This document shows, in pieces, positions 1 through 19,629 of a stretch of 64,000 nt of DNA (position 1 is the stretch's first letter; each line of letters begins with the position of its first letter). Source of the DNA: Methylobacterium brachythecii (GTDB lineage Bacteria; Pseudomonadota; Alphaproteobacteria; Rhizobiales; Beijerinckiaceae); NCBI RefSeq assembly GCF_014196345.1, contig NZ_JACIDN010000010.1, forward strand, positions 1 through 64,000, in the 5' to 3' direction. A program made the translations under genes and the position numbers. The notes under the pieces are model-generated. The model searched no databases, had not been told where the DNA came from, and worked only from the letters and a program-made list of their open reading frames with translations.

Positions 1-419
<419 letters not shown>

Positions 420-478
420 CGGAGCCTCCTGAAAGTCGAATGTCTATTGCGGAAGAAGAAGTGCTTCAGGCCTGAGCC

Positions 479-2554
<2,076 letters not shown>

Positions 2555-2587
2555 CGGGGTCTCTCCGAAAAAGGGGGCTTAGGCCAG

Positions 2588-3058
2588 TTACCAGCGGTAG
2601 TGCGAGAAGGCGCGGTTGGCTTCCGCCATCCGGTGCGTGTCTTCGCGCTTCTTGACGGCGTTGCCGCGATTGTTGGCGGCATCGAGCAGCTCTGCCGACA
2701 GGCGCTCGACCATGGTGCGGTCGTTGCGGCCACGGGCAGCCTGGATCAGCCAACGGATCGCGAGAGCCTGGCGGCGCTCGGTGCGAACCTCGACGGGAAC
2801 CTGGTAAGTCGCGCCGCCGACGCGGCGGGAACGCACCTCGATTGCCGGAGCGACGTTTTCGAGAGCAGCCCGGAAGACCTCGATCGGGTTAGCGCGGGCG
2901 CGGTTCTCGACGATCTCAAAGGCACCGTAGACGATGCTCTCGGCGACAGACTTCTTGCCCTCGTACATGATCGAATTCATGAACTTGGTCAGGACGATGT
3001 CGCCGTACTTGGCGTCCGGGATGATTTCGCGCTTCTCGGCAGAGTGACGACGAGACAT
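2588..3058 (-). CDS. rpsG: 30S ribosomal protein S7
   Basis: Primary binding protein of the 3' major domain of 16S rRNA. It is 156 residues long, normal for bacterial S7, starts MSRRHSAEKREIIPDAKYGD and ends FSHYRW. The segment LTKFMNSIMYEGKKSVAE is the typical S7 N-terminal helix. It lies between rpsL and fusA in str-operon order. In E. coli S7 autoregulates this operon through the rpsL-rpsG spacer; the spacer here (3059-3167) is 109 bp, long enough for such a structure, but I did not identify the binding fold. Confidence 0.98.
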   Translation of the reverse strand: MSRRHSAEKREIIPDAKYGDIVLTKFMNSIMYEGKKSVAESIVYGAFEIVENRARANPIEVFRAALENVAPAIEVRSRRVGGATYQVPVEVRTERRQALAIRWLIQAARGRNDRTMVERLSAELLDAANNRGNAVKKREDTHRMAEANRAFSHYRW

Positions 3059-3167
3059 GGGGTCGAGCCTTGTATTCGTAAAATCGTCTTAAGCACCCCG
3101 CGCAGGCCGCCTCAGCTCGAGAGCCGGCAGCATCCTTACGAGGCCGTGGAAATATTGGATCCGGATC

Positions 3168-3539
3168 TTACTTCGGACGCTTGGCACCGTACTTCGAACG
3201 ACGCTGCTTGCGGTTCTTGACGCCCTGAGTGTCGAGCACGCCGCGCAGGATGTGGTAGCGCACGCCCGGAAGGTCCTTCACGCGACCGCCGCGGATCATC
3301 ACCACGGAGTGCTCCTGAAGGTTGTGGCCCTCGCCCGGGATATAGCCGATCACCTCGAAGCCGTTGGTAAGACGGACTTTGGCGACCTTACGCAGAGCCG
3401 AGTTCGGCTTCTTCGGGGTCGTCGTGTAGACGCGGGTGCACACGCCACGCTTCTGCGGGCAGGCGTCGAGCGCTGGCACCTTGTTGCGGGCCTTCTGGGC
3501 CTTACGCGGCTGGGCGATCAGCTGGTTGATCGTCGGCAT
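3168..3539 (-). CDS. rpsL: 30S ribosomal protein S12
   Basis: Decoding-centre protein of the small subunit, 123 residues. It contains the near-invariant segments QKRGVCTRVYTTTPKKPNSA and GEGHNLQEHSVVMIRGGRVK. The lysines at positions that give streptomycin resistance when mutated are in the wild-type form (TPKKPNS). It is the first gene of the str block. The 432 bp between rpsL and rpoC contain the rpoC terminator, so rpsL-rpsG-fusA-tuf probably has its own promoter. Confidence 0.98.
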   Translation of the reverse strand: MPTINQLIAQPRKAQKARNKVPALDACPQKRGVCTRVYTTTPKKPNSALRKVAKVRLTNGFEVIGYIPGEGHNLQEHSVVMIRGGRVKDLPGVRYHILRGVLDTQGVKNRKQRRSKYGAKRPK

Positions 3540-3921
3540 TCTCTGCCCTCATCCCTCGGGTCGCTCGGTGGCGCCCCTGATCTTCGAACTCTCGACCCCT
3601 CGCGGAGCCGACGGCAAAACGAACAACGCCAGAGGCCGATGCCGGCCTTTGGCGTATTTGAGGCAGAGGATCACGCCGTATGAGGGCGCGTTCGTACCCA
3701 CGGATCTGACAGAAGTCAGGTTATGTGAGCCTCGGCGGTGGCCCGGCGACGGTCATTCGAAGCAATGCTTCGCACCGTCGGAGACTCTTGGCCAACCGAA
3801 GTGACGCGTCTCTACGCGGGGATTCGTAGGACGTCAACGGCTCGGCAAGATATTCTTCTCAAAGGGGCCGAGACTTCGGACGAACGTGCCCGTCGACGGT
3901 CCTTCGAAGGTCAACGAAACG
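3540..3921. other. rpoC-rpsL intergenic region
   Basis: About 380 bp with no credible gene. It should hold the promoter of the rpsL operon, but I could not settle on a -35/-10 pair. A clear imperfect inverted repeat lies at 3747-3780, with outer arms CGACGGT/ACCGTCG and inner arms CGAAGC/GCTTCG. It has no following T-run, so it looks more like a dispersed palindrome than a terminator. Short reading frames through here have no recognisable protein character. Confidence 0.5.
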
Positions 3922-3946
3922 AAAAAGGGCGACCCGAAGGCCGCCC
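3922..3946 (-). terminator. Rho-independent terminator after rpoC
   Basis: On the reverse strand GGGCGGCC-TTCG-GGTCGCCC folds into an 8-bp stem with a stable UUCG loop (one G-U pair) and is followed directly by TTTTT. It lies 26 bp after the rpoC stop, so it should end the rplJL-rpoBC transcript and separate it from rpsL. Confidence 0.85.
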
Positions 3947-3971
3947 TTTCTTCTATCGATCAGGCTCAACT

Positions 3972-8192
<4,221 letters not shown>

Positions 8193-8314
8193 GATCCGCT
8201 CCTTGTTCGCGTGAGACCCCGCGCCTGGGTGTCACGACTGAAATCATGTGGCGCCGCGTCCGCCCGGACGCCGCTGGCCGTCAGTGTGGAAGGCTCTTCC
8301 CCTCCCCGCTCAGA

Positions 8315-8342
8315 CCGTGCCGGGTCATGTGACCCGGCACGG
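8315..8342 (-). other. rpoB-rpoC intercistronic hairpin
   Basis: CCGTGCCGGGTC-ATGT-GACCCGGCACGG is a perfect 12-bp inverted repeat in the 167-bp gap between rpoB and rpoC. There is no T-tract on either side, so it is more likely an mRNA processing or stability element than a terminator. The rest of the gap shows nothing I recognise. Confidence 0.6.
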
Positions 8343-8359
8343 GAGCTGCCGTCGCTAGC

Positions 8360-12484
<4,125 letters not shown>

Positions 12485-12648
12485 GTGATCTCGCTCCACC
12501 TAACCCGCGTAAAGGTGCCCGGGGAAAGTGCCCTTCCCGCTCCGGGCCGTGAGACGTGCCCCGCCGGACCGCCCCACCCAAACTTCAATCTCGGTCTTCT
12601 GTCGCCCGCCGAACCACCCCGATCCGCAGGCCGCCGGAAGCGGCGTCA

Positions 12649-12675
12649 GCCCGCGAGCCGGTAGGGCTCGCGGGC
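12649..12675 (-). other. rplL-rpoB intercistronic hairpin (attenuator candidate)
   Basis: GCCCGCGAGCC-GGTAG-GGCTCGCGGGC is a perfect 11-bp stem in the 255-bp gap between rplL and rpoB. A second short stem (CCGGAC/GTCCGG, about 12684-12707) lies next to it. In E. coli this gap carries a partial terminator and an RNase III site that lower rpoBC expression relative to rplJL. The position and strength here fit that role, but there is no T-run, so the mechanism is inferred. Confidence 0.55.
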
Positions 12676-12739
12676 ATCTGGTGCCGGACGTCCCGAGGGA
12701 AGTCCGGAAATGATGGGCCTGATGCAGCCCACCCGGTTC

Positions 12740-13117
<378 letters not shown>

Positions 13118-13171
13118 GTGAGATTTCCTTATAGATCGGTTTGAACGGTTTGATTTTAAAGGGCGACTGCC

Positions 13172-13690
13172 TCAGGCAGCCTCGTCCTTGGTGGCATAGG
13201 CCCCGAACACGCGGGCGAGCTTGGACGCCGGCGCATTGACGACCTGGGCGATCTTGGTCGCGGGAGCCTGGATGAGGCCCACGATCTTGGCGCGCAGTTC
13301 GTCGAGGGACGGGAGCGAGGCGAGGGCCTTCACACCATCCGGGTTCAGGGCAGTCGTTCCCATGGCGCCGCCGAGGATCACGAGCTTGTCGTTGGCCTTG
13401 GCGAAATCCACCGCCACCTTGGCAGCCGCGACCGGATCGCTCGAATAAGCAAGCAAGGTCGGGCCCTTCAGGAGGGGCTTGATGGAAGCGACGTCAGTGC
13501 CATCGAGAGCGATGCTGGCGAGGCGGTTCTTGGCGACTTTCACGGTGGCGCCGGCCTGCTTCATCTGCGAGCGCAGCTTCTGCATGTCGGCGACCGTGAG
13601 GCCTTTGTAGTGGGCCACGACGACGACGGCGTTCTTGGAGAACACGCCGTTGAGCGTCGAGACGAGATCAGCTTTAGCTGTCCTGTCCAC
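13172..13690 (-). CDS. rplJ: 50S ribosomal protein L10
   Basis: Base of the ribosomal stalk, 172 residues; binds 23S rRNA and L7/L12 dimers. The sequence has VVVVAHYKGLTVADMQKLR and VKVAKNRLASIAL, typical of L10. It starts with GTG at 13690, preceded by GGAGAG with suitable spacing. It is the first gene of the rplJL-rpoBC operon here; rplK and rplA, which often come first, are not immediately upstream. Confidence 0.97.
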   Translation of the reverse strand: MDRTAKADLVSTLNGVFSKNAVVVVAHYKGLTVADMQKLRSQMKQAGATVKVAKNRLASIALDGTDVASIKPLLKGPTLLAYSSDPVAAAKVAVDFAKANDKLVILGGAMGTTALNPDGVKALASLPSLDELRAKIVGLIQAPATKIAQVVNAPASKLARVFGAYATKDEAA

Positions 13691-13800
13691 CTGGGCTCTC
13701 TCCGGTTCTGGCGGAACCTCGGGGAGGATCCGCCGGTTGCAACATGCCGCCCGGAAACGGTTTCGGCTAAAAGCCGGAACCGTCCGAACGACGCTTCACG
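13691..13800 (-). promoter_or_regulatory. Ribosomal protein L10 leader candidate
   Basis: The stretch just upstream of rplJ can form two stems on the reverse strand: ACGGTTCCGGC…GCCGAAACCGT, and a shorter one around GGCGGATCC…GAGGTTCCGCC that lies against the ribosome-binding site. Many bacteria have an L10-binding leader in exactly this position for autogenous repression of rplJL. I infer the role from position and folding only; the conserved core of the Rfam model was not tested. Confidence 0.5.
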
Positions 13801-14115
13801 GCCCTGTCCCCTAACGCCGCGCCGAAAGCGCTTCGCCATGGGCGAGATGGTTCAAACCGATGCCCCTCCTCCGCGGAAACCGCGTAAGGTGGAGCGTGTC
13901 GAAAACTCGGTCTTCCCCGTCTGTGCAGGCGCTTTAAGGATTAAGCCGGCGAGCCGGCCCCTGCAGTCTCGGACAGGACATGGCCGGATGAGGCTTCCGA
14001 GGCGGATGCCCCGAAGTCCTTCCGGCCATCGCCGCCTAGTTTCCCGGGCGACATCTCGAATGGAAATCGGCCGATCGGCCGAACTCCTTCAAAAAGGTGA
14101 ATTCGTGGAGGGGGG

Positions 14116-14144
14116 TCTATAGAGCCTAGCAAGGCGCCTGCCAA
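14116..14144 (-). promoter_or_regulatory. Promoter candidate for the rplJL-rpoBC operon
   Basis: On the reverse strand TTGGCA, then 17 bp, then TATAGA matches a vegetative sigma-70 promoter well and points toward rplJ. Transcription would begin around 14108 and give a leader of about 420 nt before the rplJ start codon, which fits the autoregulatory leader proposed next to the gene. No gene with protein-like character was found in the leader (13801-14115). Confidence 0.45.
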
Positions 14145-14319
14145 GTCCCTGACCGCGGCAAAACGGTCGCAACCCGGACATGTGCACCGCGCACGGCGCA
14201 TCCGGCGGCCGTGTCGCTTCGTTTTGGAGGCGGCGACCGATCAATCTCTCTCGCTGCCGTGAAGCTCCGACGCGTGCGAGCGTTCCCGTACCACCGTGTC
14301 GCTCGCGATGGCTCGATCG

Positions 14320-15429
14320 TCAGGCTGCGATGCTTGAGAGGTAGACATCCAGAAAAGTTGAAAGCTCGCTCGTTTTCACCTTCTGGCCTTCTTGATCCCA
14401 GATTCCGTCGGGATCCTGCCAAAGCGGCACATGAAGGGCGCGAAGCTCTCGTAGTATCTCGATGGCGGTCTGGGTGGGAACCGGACGGGTGTCCAGAAGG
14501 AGGCTGCGCGTGCCGCGTTTTGCGAACGCGAGCAGATGGGCGTGCGAGCCATCGCTCGACGCGACGAGATCGGCTCCCTGCATCAGTCGGATCACATCGT
14601 GGGGCGCGAGGTCCTGCGGATGCACGATCGCGAAACCGTGCTCCCGGAACACGTCTTCCAATTCGTGCTCGTTGGCGATGCGTCGATTCTCGTGCCAGCG
14701 ACTGCGCGAGACATAAATACGCGGTGGTGCGGCTGTCTTAAGCTTGGAGGTCCAGCGTGCCGCGAGCGTGCGCGGCCGCTTCAGTTCGGTGATCAAGTGA
14801 TCGATCACCCGGCCCATCAGGGGATGAACGTATTCGTGATAGATCGACAAAGGCTCCGGGTAATAGAGCAGGTCGACTTTAAAATCCTCATCCGCGAGAA
14901 GAAGGTTGCGTCGGCGGACACTGAGAGCCGCAAGCGAGTCGCGAAATATCGGATACGTGCCGAATACGCCGAGATCGAAGTCGCGCGACGGATGAAAGAT
15001 GACCGGGACAGGCTCGCCTTTGTCGAAGTTCCGAGGAAAATCGATCTGCAGCCATAGCCGAGCAGCCGACTCAAACAGGAAGTGTCCCAGGATTAGGAAC
15101 AACATCCCGCCGTAGATGGCCCGAGGCACGCGTCGTGCGCCCGCACAGCGGGACTCTGGCAGAGTCTCCGGATCGATCGGCTGATCGGCGTCCGGATCGA
15201 GCCGAAGGGACGAGCGGATGAGCCGGCGATCTGTATCGTAGACGGCTCCCGTGAACCGCCCGGGCAACGGGTATGTAGTCCGCGTGACGAACGCGTTTGA
15301 AACGAGGTGGAGGCGGACCTCACGCGTGCCGACGTATCCGTAGGTCGCGGCTAGGTGGGCGGTCCACTCTTCCGACTTGCGCAGGAGCGTCGAAGGCACG
15401 CGAGCGTCGATCTTCCTTCTCCTTTGCAA
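14320..15429 (-). CDS. Glycosyltransferase family 61 (DUF563) protein
   Basis: Predicted cytoplasmic glycosyltransferase of the GT61/DUF563 family, 369 residues, probably for a surface polysaccharide. The family character is in the C-terminal half: PRIYVSRSRWHENRRIANEH, then EHGFAIVHPQDLAPHDVIRL and the loop GADLVASSDGSHAHLLAFAK, which is the usual 'nucleotide-sugar' end of DUF563 proteins. The acceptor and sugar cannot be told. Base composition is clearly lower in GC than the neighbours (56% over 14881-15000 against 67% over 52381-52440, counted by hand), and it has no related genes next to it, so it may have been acquired by transfer. It ends 630 bp upstream of rplJ. Confidence 0.75.
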   Translation of the reverse strand: MQRRRKIDARVPSTLLRKSEEWTAHLAATYGYVGTREVRLHLVSNAFVTRTTYPLPGRFTGAVYDTDRRLIRSSLRLDPDADQPIDPETLPESRCAGARRVPRAIYGGMLFLILGHFLFESAARLWLQIDFPRNFDKGEPVPVIFHPSRDFDLGVFGTYPIFRDSLAALSVRRRNLLLADEDFKVDLLYYPEPLSIYHEYVHPLMGRVIDHLITELKRPRTLAARWTSKLKTAAPPRIYVSRSRWHENRRIANEHELEDVFREHGFAIVHPQDLAPHDVIRLMQGADLVASSDGSHAHLLAFAKRGTRSLLLDTRPVPTQTAIEILRELRALHVPLWQDPDGIWDQEGQKVKTSELSTFLDVYLSSIAA

Positions 15430-15486
15430 GACTTGCGTGCCAGGGCCTGGGATGCCGCGAAGAAGGTGCTCAGGCCGCTACTCCCG

Positions 15487-15795
15487 TCAATTCTCCTTTG
15501 TATGCCCGTCGGCGAATTTCGCCTGCTGTTCCGCAGTCGCCTCCGTCTGATGCTGCCGCTTCCAGTCTTCGTACGGCATTCCGTAGACATGCTCGCGGCT
15601 GGCATCCTTGCTGATCGCTAGGCCGCGCTCGTCGGCGGCTTCCTTCAGCCAGTTCGACAGGCAATTCCGGCAGAATCCCGCGAGGTTCATCAGGTCGATG
15701 TTCTGCGCGTCCGGCCTCCCCTGCAGATGCGCCACCAGGCGCCGGAACACTGCGGCCTCGAGTTCGGTCTGGGTCTGGGATGATATGTCGTTCAT
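15487..15795 (-). CDS. DUF1244 (SMc04008-like) domain protein
   Basis: Small cytoplasmic protein of 102 residues from the ATG of MNDISSQTQTELEAAVFRRL. The DUF1244 signature is complete: FRRLVAHLQGR, then QNIDLMNLAGFCRNCLSNW (with its two cysteines) and the end motif REHVYGMPYEDWK. Its function is unknown. In Rhizobiales this gene is commonly near pyk, a DUF1036 gene and glycerate kinase, as here. An upstream in-frame ATG (15867) would add 24 arginine-rich residues outside the domain and was not chosen. Confidence 0.85.
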   Translation of the reverse strand: MNDISSQTQTELEAAVFRRLVAHLQGRPDAQNIDLMNLAGFCRNCLSNWLKEAADERGLAISKDASREHVYGMPYEDWKRQHQTEATAEQQAKFADGHTKEN

Positions 15796-15987
15796 GGATG
15801 GGCGCCTCTTCGATCGAGCGCATGTGGCGCGTCTCGGGCGCGCTGCCAAGCGGTCTCGATGCGGCAACTGGCGGCTCGAATTTTTGGCGGCCGCAGCGCC
15901 AACGATGAGTCACCTAATCTGCCAGGCCTCCGCCAGCGCGCGTTTCAGCGCAGAAATCTCGGCAAATTTTCTTTGGCGCGGTGAGGA

Positions 15988-16827
15988 TCAGGCGAGCATT
16001 GGCCGCATCAACCCGGCGAACCGTTGCGCCCATTCCTCGATGCCGGGCTCGTCCAGCAGGAGATCCTGTCGGATTTCGACGAGCGCGTTCGGGAGCTTGC
16101 GCGCAGTGGCGTGTCGGTCGACGGTGTCGCCGGGGAGGCCGCCACCGTAGGGCGCGTTATCGCCTACCGTGAGTCCGGCCGGATCGGCCTGCAATGCCTC
16201 GATCAGCGGCCGACTCAGGCGTTCGTCGCGATCGTAGAGGATGCCGACCTGCCAGGGCCGCTCGATGCCGCGCCAATAGCGGGTGAAGCTGTGCATGGTC
16301 AGGATCATCGGCGGCTTGCCAGCCGCCTGCGCCTGGCCGACGGCCGAGTCGATCGCCCGATCGTAGGGTGCATAAAACCGGCGGATCCGCTCGGCGACAC
16401 CGTCTGCATCGATGCGGGCGTTGCCGGGCACGATAGCGCCGTCCGAGAGCCGCATCACCAGGGTCGGGTCGGCACGGCCGCGGTTCGGATCGATCACCAG
16501 CCGCGAGAACATGGTGAGGACGGCCGGCACGCCGAGGAGGCCGGCCAATCGGCGCGTTACCGCTGCCGCGCCTATGTCGTAGGCGATGTGACGCCCGAAC
16601 TCGTGCTCGGCGACGCCCAGGCGGTCGAGGTCGTCCGGCACTGCGTTCGAGGCGTGGTCGCACAGGATCAGCAGGCCGCGCCGCGCGTCACCGGGAATGA
16701 CCTCGACGGGCTGCTCGGGGCGTTCGAGCGTTTGGGCGGCGTTGGGGAATGGAGCGCGGAGGGCTGCGGATGTCGGCATGAGGCTTATCTGGGCCGGCCG
16801 CGCGTCTTCAGTAGTCCCCGAAGCCAT
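15988..16827 (-). CDS. N-formylglutamate amidohydrolase family protein
   Basis: Predicted zinc-dependent hydrolase of the N-formylglutamate amidohydrolase (HutG-type) family, 279 residues. Typical segments are LLILCDHASNAVP near residue 50, FSRLVIDPNRG with its conserved Asp-Pro-Asn-Arg near 107, ILTMHSFTRYW near 175 and VEIRQDLL near the end. No hut genes are adjacent, so a role in histidine breakdown is uncertain. A second start at Met-17 would remove a weakly conserved leader. Divergent from the glycerate kinase gene, with 110 bp between them. Confidence 0.85.
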   Translation of the reverse strand: MASGTTEDARPAQISLMPTSAALRAPFPNAAQTLERPEQPVEVIPGDARRGLLILCDHASNAVPDDLDRLGVAEHEFGRHIAYDIGAAAVTRRLAGLLGVPAVLTMFSRLVIDPNRGRADPTLVMRLSDGAIVPGNARIDADGVAERIRRFYAPYDRAIDSAVGQAQAAGKPPMILTMHSFTRYWRGIERPWQVGILYDRDERLSRPLIEALQADPAGLTVGDNAPYGGGLPGDTVDRHATARKLPNALVEIRQDLLLDEPGIEEWAQRFAGLMRPMLA

Positions 16828-16937
16828 GCGTGACCGGTGCCGGTCGAATGTCGAGCCGAAATCTTGCCGTGGCCGGCCGGCTCGGGCATGGCACGATCAG
16901 AAAAGGTTTTCGAAGAAGCCGCTGCGAGGACGCCTGC

Positions 16938-18242
16938 ATGACCGCTCCCTCCCCCGACGCGTCCGCCATCCGTGAGTTGCTCGGGAGCCTGCTCGACGCG
17001 GGCATCGCGGCCGCGCATCCTCGCAAGTGCCTGGTCGGTCACCTGCCGCCGCCGGTGCCGGGGCGACTGATCATCCTGGGTGCCGGCAAGGCAGGCGGCA
17101 GCATGGCCGCAATGGCGAGCCGTTTCTATCGCCAGGAGCACGGGGTTCCGGAGGAGCGCATTCTCGGTCTCGCCGTGGCGCGTCACGGCTATGGCGAGGA
17201 CGCACCGGGCATCCGTATGGTCGAGGCAGGTCACCCGGTGCCCGACGCCGCCGGCATCGAGGCAACGAAGGAGGCCCTGCGCATCGCGTCGCTGGCGGGA
17301 CCGGACGACGAGGTGCTGGTGCTGCTCTCGGGCGGAGGCTCGGCGAACTGGATCGCGCCCGCCGGTGACCTGACGCTCGAAGAGAAGCAGGCCATCACCA
17401 AGGCGCTGCTGCGCTCGGGCGCGCCGATCAACGAGATCAACTGCGTTCGTAAGCATCTCTCGCGGATCAAGGGCGGCCGCCTTGCGGTCGCGGCCAAGAA
17501 CGCCCGCCGCATCCTGACGCTCGCGATCTCCGACGTGCCGCACGACGATCCTTCTGTGATCGCGTCTGGCCCGACCGTGCCCGATCCTTCGACGCTGGCC
17601 GAGGCCCTGGCGATCTGCGAGCGCCGCGGCATCGCCCTGCCGGCTTCCGCGCGGGCGCTCCTCACCGACCCCACCAACGAGACACCGAAGGCCGGCGACC
17701 CGGCCTTCGCGCGGGCCGAGTATCGCATCGTCGCTCGGCCGATCGACGCCCTAGAAGCCGCCGCTGCCGCCGCCCGTGCCGCTGGCTACGAGCCGGTGAT
17801 GCTGGGCTCCGACCTCGAAGGCGAGGCACGCGAGGTTGCAGCCGAGCACGCCCGGCTCGCTCGGGACGCTAAGGCGGCGGCCCGTAAGGTTGCACTGATC
17901 TCCGGCGGTGAACTCACCGTGACGATCCGCGGCGAGGGCGATGGAGGTCCGAACCAGGAATACGCGCTGGCGCTCGCCATCGCTCTCGATGGTGAGGAGG
18001 GCATCGCCGCCATCTCCGCGGATACCGACGGCACCGACGGTGGGCGTGGCAAGGCGACGGACCCGGCCGGTGGCCTGATCGATTCCACCACGCTAGCGCG
18101 GGCGCGAGAGCAAGGGCTCGATCCGGCTGCGATGCTGACGGACAACGATTCGACGCGATTCTTCGCGATGATCGGAGACCTCGTTCAGCCGGGCCCGACG
18201 CGTACCAATGTCAACGACTGCCGCATCATCCTCGTCGGCTGA
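16938..18242 (+). CDS. gckA: Glycerate 2-kinase (MOFRL family)
   Basis: Phosphorylates D-glycerate to 2-phosphoglycerate, the step that returns carbon to central metabolism in the methylotrophic serine cycle. 434 residues from the ATG of MTAPSPDASAIRELLGSLLD. It has the GCK N-terminal nucleotide-binding stretch (LIILGAGKAGGSMAAMA), the glycine-rich LVLLSGGGSANW, the KHLSRIKGGRL motif and the C-terminal MOFRL domain (DTDGTDGGRGKATDPAGGLI). In older literature the family was called hydroxypyruvate reductase (TtuD). The product is a substrate close to that of pyruvate kinase, which lies 1.8 kb downstream. Its 3' end overlaps the possible ATG of the DUF1036 gene. Confidence 0.88.
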   Translation: MTAPSPDASAIRELLGSLLDAGIAAAHPRKCLVGHLPPPVPGRLIILGAGKAGGSMAAMASRFYRQEHGVPEERILGLAVARHGYGEDAPGIRMVEAGHPVPDAAGIEATKEALRIASLAGPDDEVLVLLSGGGSANWIAPAGDLTLEEKQAITKALLRSGAPINEINCVRKHLSRIKGGRLAVAAKNARRILTLAISDVPHDDPSVIASGPTVPDPSTLAEALAICERRGIALPASARALLTDPTNETPKAGDPAFARAEYRIVARPIDALEAAAAAARAAGYEPVMLGSDLEGEAREVAAEHARLARDAKAAARKVALISGGELTVTIRGEGDGGPNQEYALALAIALDGEEGIAAISADTDGTDGGRGKATDPAGGLIDSTTLARAREQGLDPAAMLTDNDSTRFFAMIGDLVQPGPTRTNVNDCRIILVG

Positions 18243-18714
18243 GCCTTTGCCCGAAACCGCGAGGATCAGCGTTTCCCGGTCGAGCCGAGGGCTGGCCTTG
18301 GCCGGCATCCTCGCCGTGTCATCGCTCGCCACGGCCGGCCCGGCTCGGGCCGACCTGCGTATGTGCAACCTCACCGGCAGCAAGATCGGCGTCACGCTCG
18401 GCTACCGTGATCCGCAGGGCTGGGTCACCGAGGGCTGGTGGGATCTCAAGCCGAAGGATTGCGGCACGCTGCTCAAAGGCACGCTCTCGGCGCGATTCTA
18501 CTACGTCTACGCCGTGGACTTCACGCGAGGCGGAGAGTGGAGCGGTCGCGCCATGATGTGCACGCGGGACACCGCCTTCACCATCCGCGGCGTCGAGGAC
18601 TGCCTCGCCCGGGGCTACGACCGAAACGGTTTCATCGAGGTCGATACCGGCGAGCAGAAGAGCTGGACGATCCAGCTGACCGATCCCGGCCAGCGTCTCG
18701 GCGGCCATCCGTAG
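18208..18714 (+). CDS. DUF1036 secreted protein
   Basis: Predicted exported protein of unknown function. After a signal peptide (hydrophobic GLALAGILAVSSLATAGPARA, cleavage expected after ARA near residue 48) comes the DUF1036 domain: LRMCNLTGSKIGVTLGYRD, GWWDLKPKDCGTLLKG and two further cysteines that may form disulfides. The ATG at 18208 overlaps the glycerate kinase gene by 35 bp; a TTG at 18247, just after that stop, would give a more normal signal peptide length and may be the true start. Probably translated from the same message as glycerate kinase. Confidence 0.75.
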   Translation: MSTTAASSSSAEPLPETARISVSRSSRGLALAGILAVSSLATAGPARADLRMCNLTGSKIGVTLGYRDPQGWVTEGWWDLKPKDCGTLLKGTLSARFYYVYAVDFTRGGEWSGRAMMCTRDTAFTIRGVEDCLARGYDRNGFIEVDTGEQKSWTIQLTDPGQRLGGHP

Positions 18715-18717
18715 ATC

Positions 18718-18752
18718 CAAAAAGAAAAGGCGGCTCTCGCAGGAGAGCCGCC
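18718..18752 (-). terminator. Bidirectional terminator between DUF1036 and omp genes
   Basis: GGCGGCTCTC-GCAG-GAGAGCCGCC is a perfect 10-bp stem (18729-18752) between two convergent genes. On the reverse strand it is followed by TTTTCTTTTT, making a good Rho-independent terminator for the outer membrane protein gene. It may also stop transcription from the plus strand. Confidence 0.85.
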
Positions 18753-18777
18753 CTCGTCTCGACGTTCGTGGCGGAGA

Positions 18778-19629
18778 TCAGCCGCCGAACTTGTAGTTGA
18801 AGCCGACGCGCACGAGATTGCCTTCGTCGCGGAAGCGAACGCGGTACCCAGGCGCCGTGAAGCCCGGCTGATTGGCGGCGAAGATGCTGTGGCTGCCGAG
18901 ATCGTAGTGCAGGTATTCGGCCTTCAAGGTCACGGCATTGGACTTGATTCCGAGATACTTGCCGACGCTCAGATAGTTCAGGAAGCTGTCCTCGGGGATC
19001 GCGTATTCCACACCACCGCCATAGGCGAAGCCGGTGCGGAACGAGCGCTCGCCGCCGGTGTAGCGGAGGGCCGCGCCAACGCCGGGGCCGTAGAAGTCGG
19101 CCGAGTTGTCGACGCTACCGAAGGCAAGACCACCGGTGCCGTAAACCAGGAAGCGGTCCCAGGCATAACCGACGCGGCCGGTCACGGTGCCGAGATACTC
19201 GAGGCCCTGGCCGTACCGGCTGACGTTGCCGGCGGTGCTCGTGGAGAAAGAGTTGCGGTGCTGGTCGACCCAGTCGATGTTCACTGCAGCACCGACGACG
19301 ATGCCGGATCCAGGGGTGAACTGGTAGTTATATCCACCGCCACCGCCGATGTTGGCGAGGCCGTCGTAGCTCCGCAGAGCAACGTTCCGCGTGCGCTGAC
19401 TGCCGTCGGCGACGCCAGCGTCGAGCACCGCGCTCGGCGAGGTCGTAGTAGCCCGCGAGCGGTCGTTCCACACGTAGGTCGTCTCAAGTCCTGCATAGAA
19501 GCCGGTCCAGGTGAAGACCGGAACCGGCGTGAAGACGGGCGGCGGCGCGGCGCGGCGCGGCAGGTCGGCGGCGGATGCGGTGCCGGTCGCGAGCGCCAGA
19601 GCAGCAGTCGCCAGCAGAAGCTTCTTCAT
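18778..19629 (-). CDS. Outer membrane beta-barrel protein (Omp31/RopB-like)
   Basis: Predicted 283-residue outer membrane protein. It starts MKKLLLATAALALATGTASA, a clear signal peptide cut before ADLPRR. A proline-rich linker (APPPVFTPVPVF) leads to WTGFYAGLETTYVWND, the usual opening of the alphaproteobacterial Omp25/Omp31 family, and it ends RVGFNYKFGG with alternating aromatic beta-strands as in this family. Longer in-frame extensions upstream of the signal peptide are not coding. Probable role: envelope integrity or small porin. No operon partner on its strand. Confidence 0.85.
   Translation of the reverse strand: MKKLLLATAALALATGTASAADLPRRAAPPPVFTPVPVFTWTGFYAGLETTYVWNDRSRATTTSPSAVLDAGVADGSQRTRNVALRSYDGLANIGGGGGYNYQFTPGSGIVVGAAVNIDWVDQHRNSFSTSTAGNVSRYGQGLEYLGTVTGRVGYAWDRFLVYGTGGLAFGSVDNSADFYGPGVGAALRYTGGERSFRTGFAYGGGVEYAIPEDSFLNYLSVGKYLGIKSNAVTLKAEYLHYDLGSHSIFAANQPGFTAPGYRVRFRDEGNLVRVGFNYKFGG

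Noticed and set aside
13941..14201. 86-codon frame upstream of rplJ on the reverse strand
   Set aside because: No ribosome-binding site, no recognisable domain, and it overlaps the promoter candidate and leader of rplJ.
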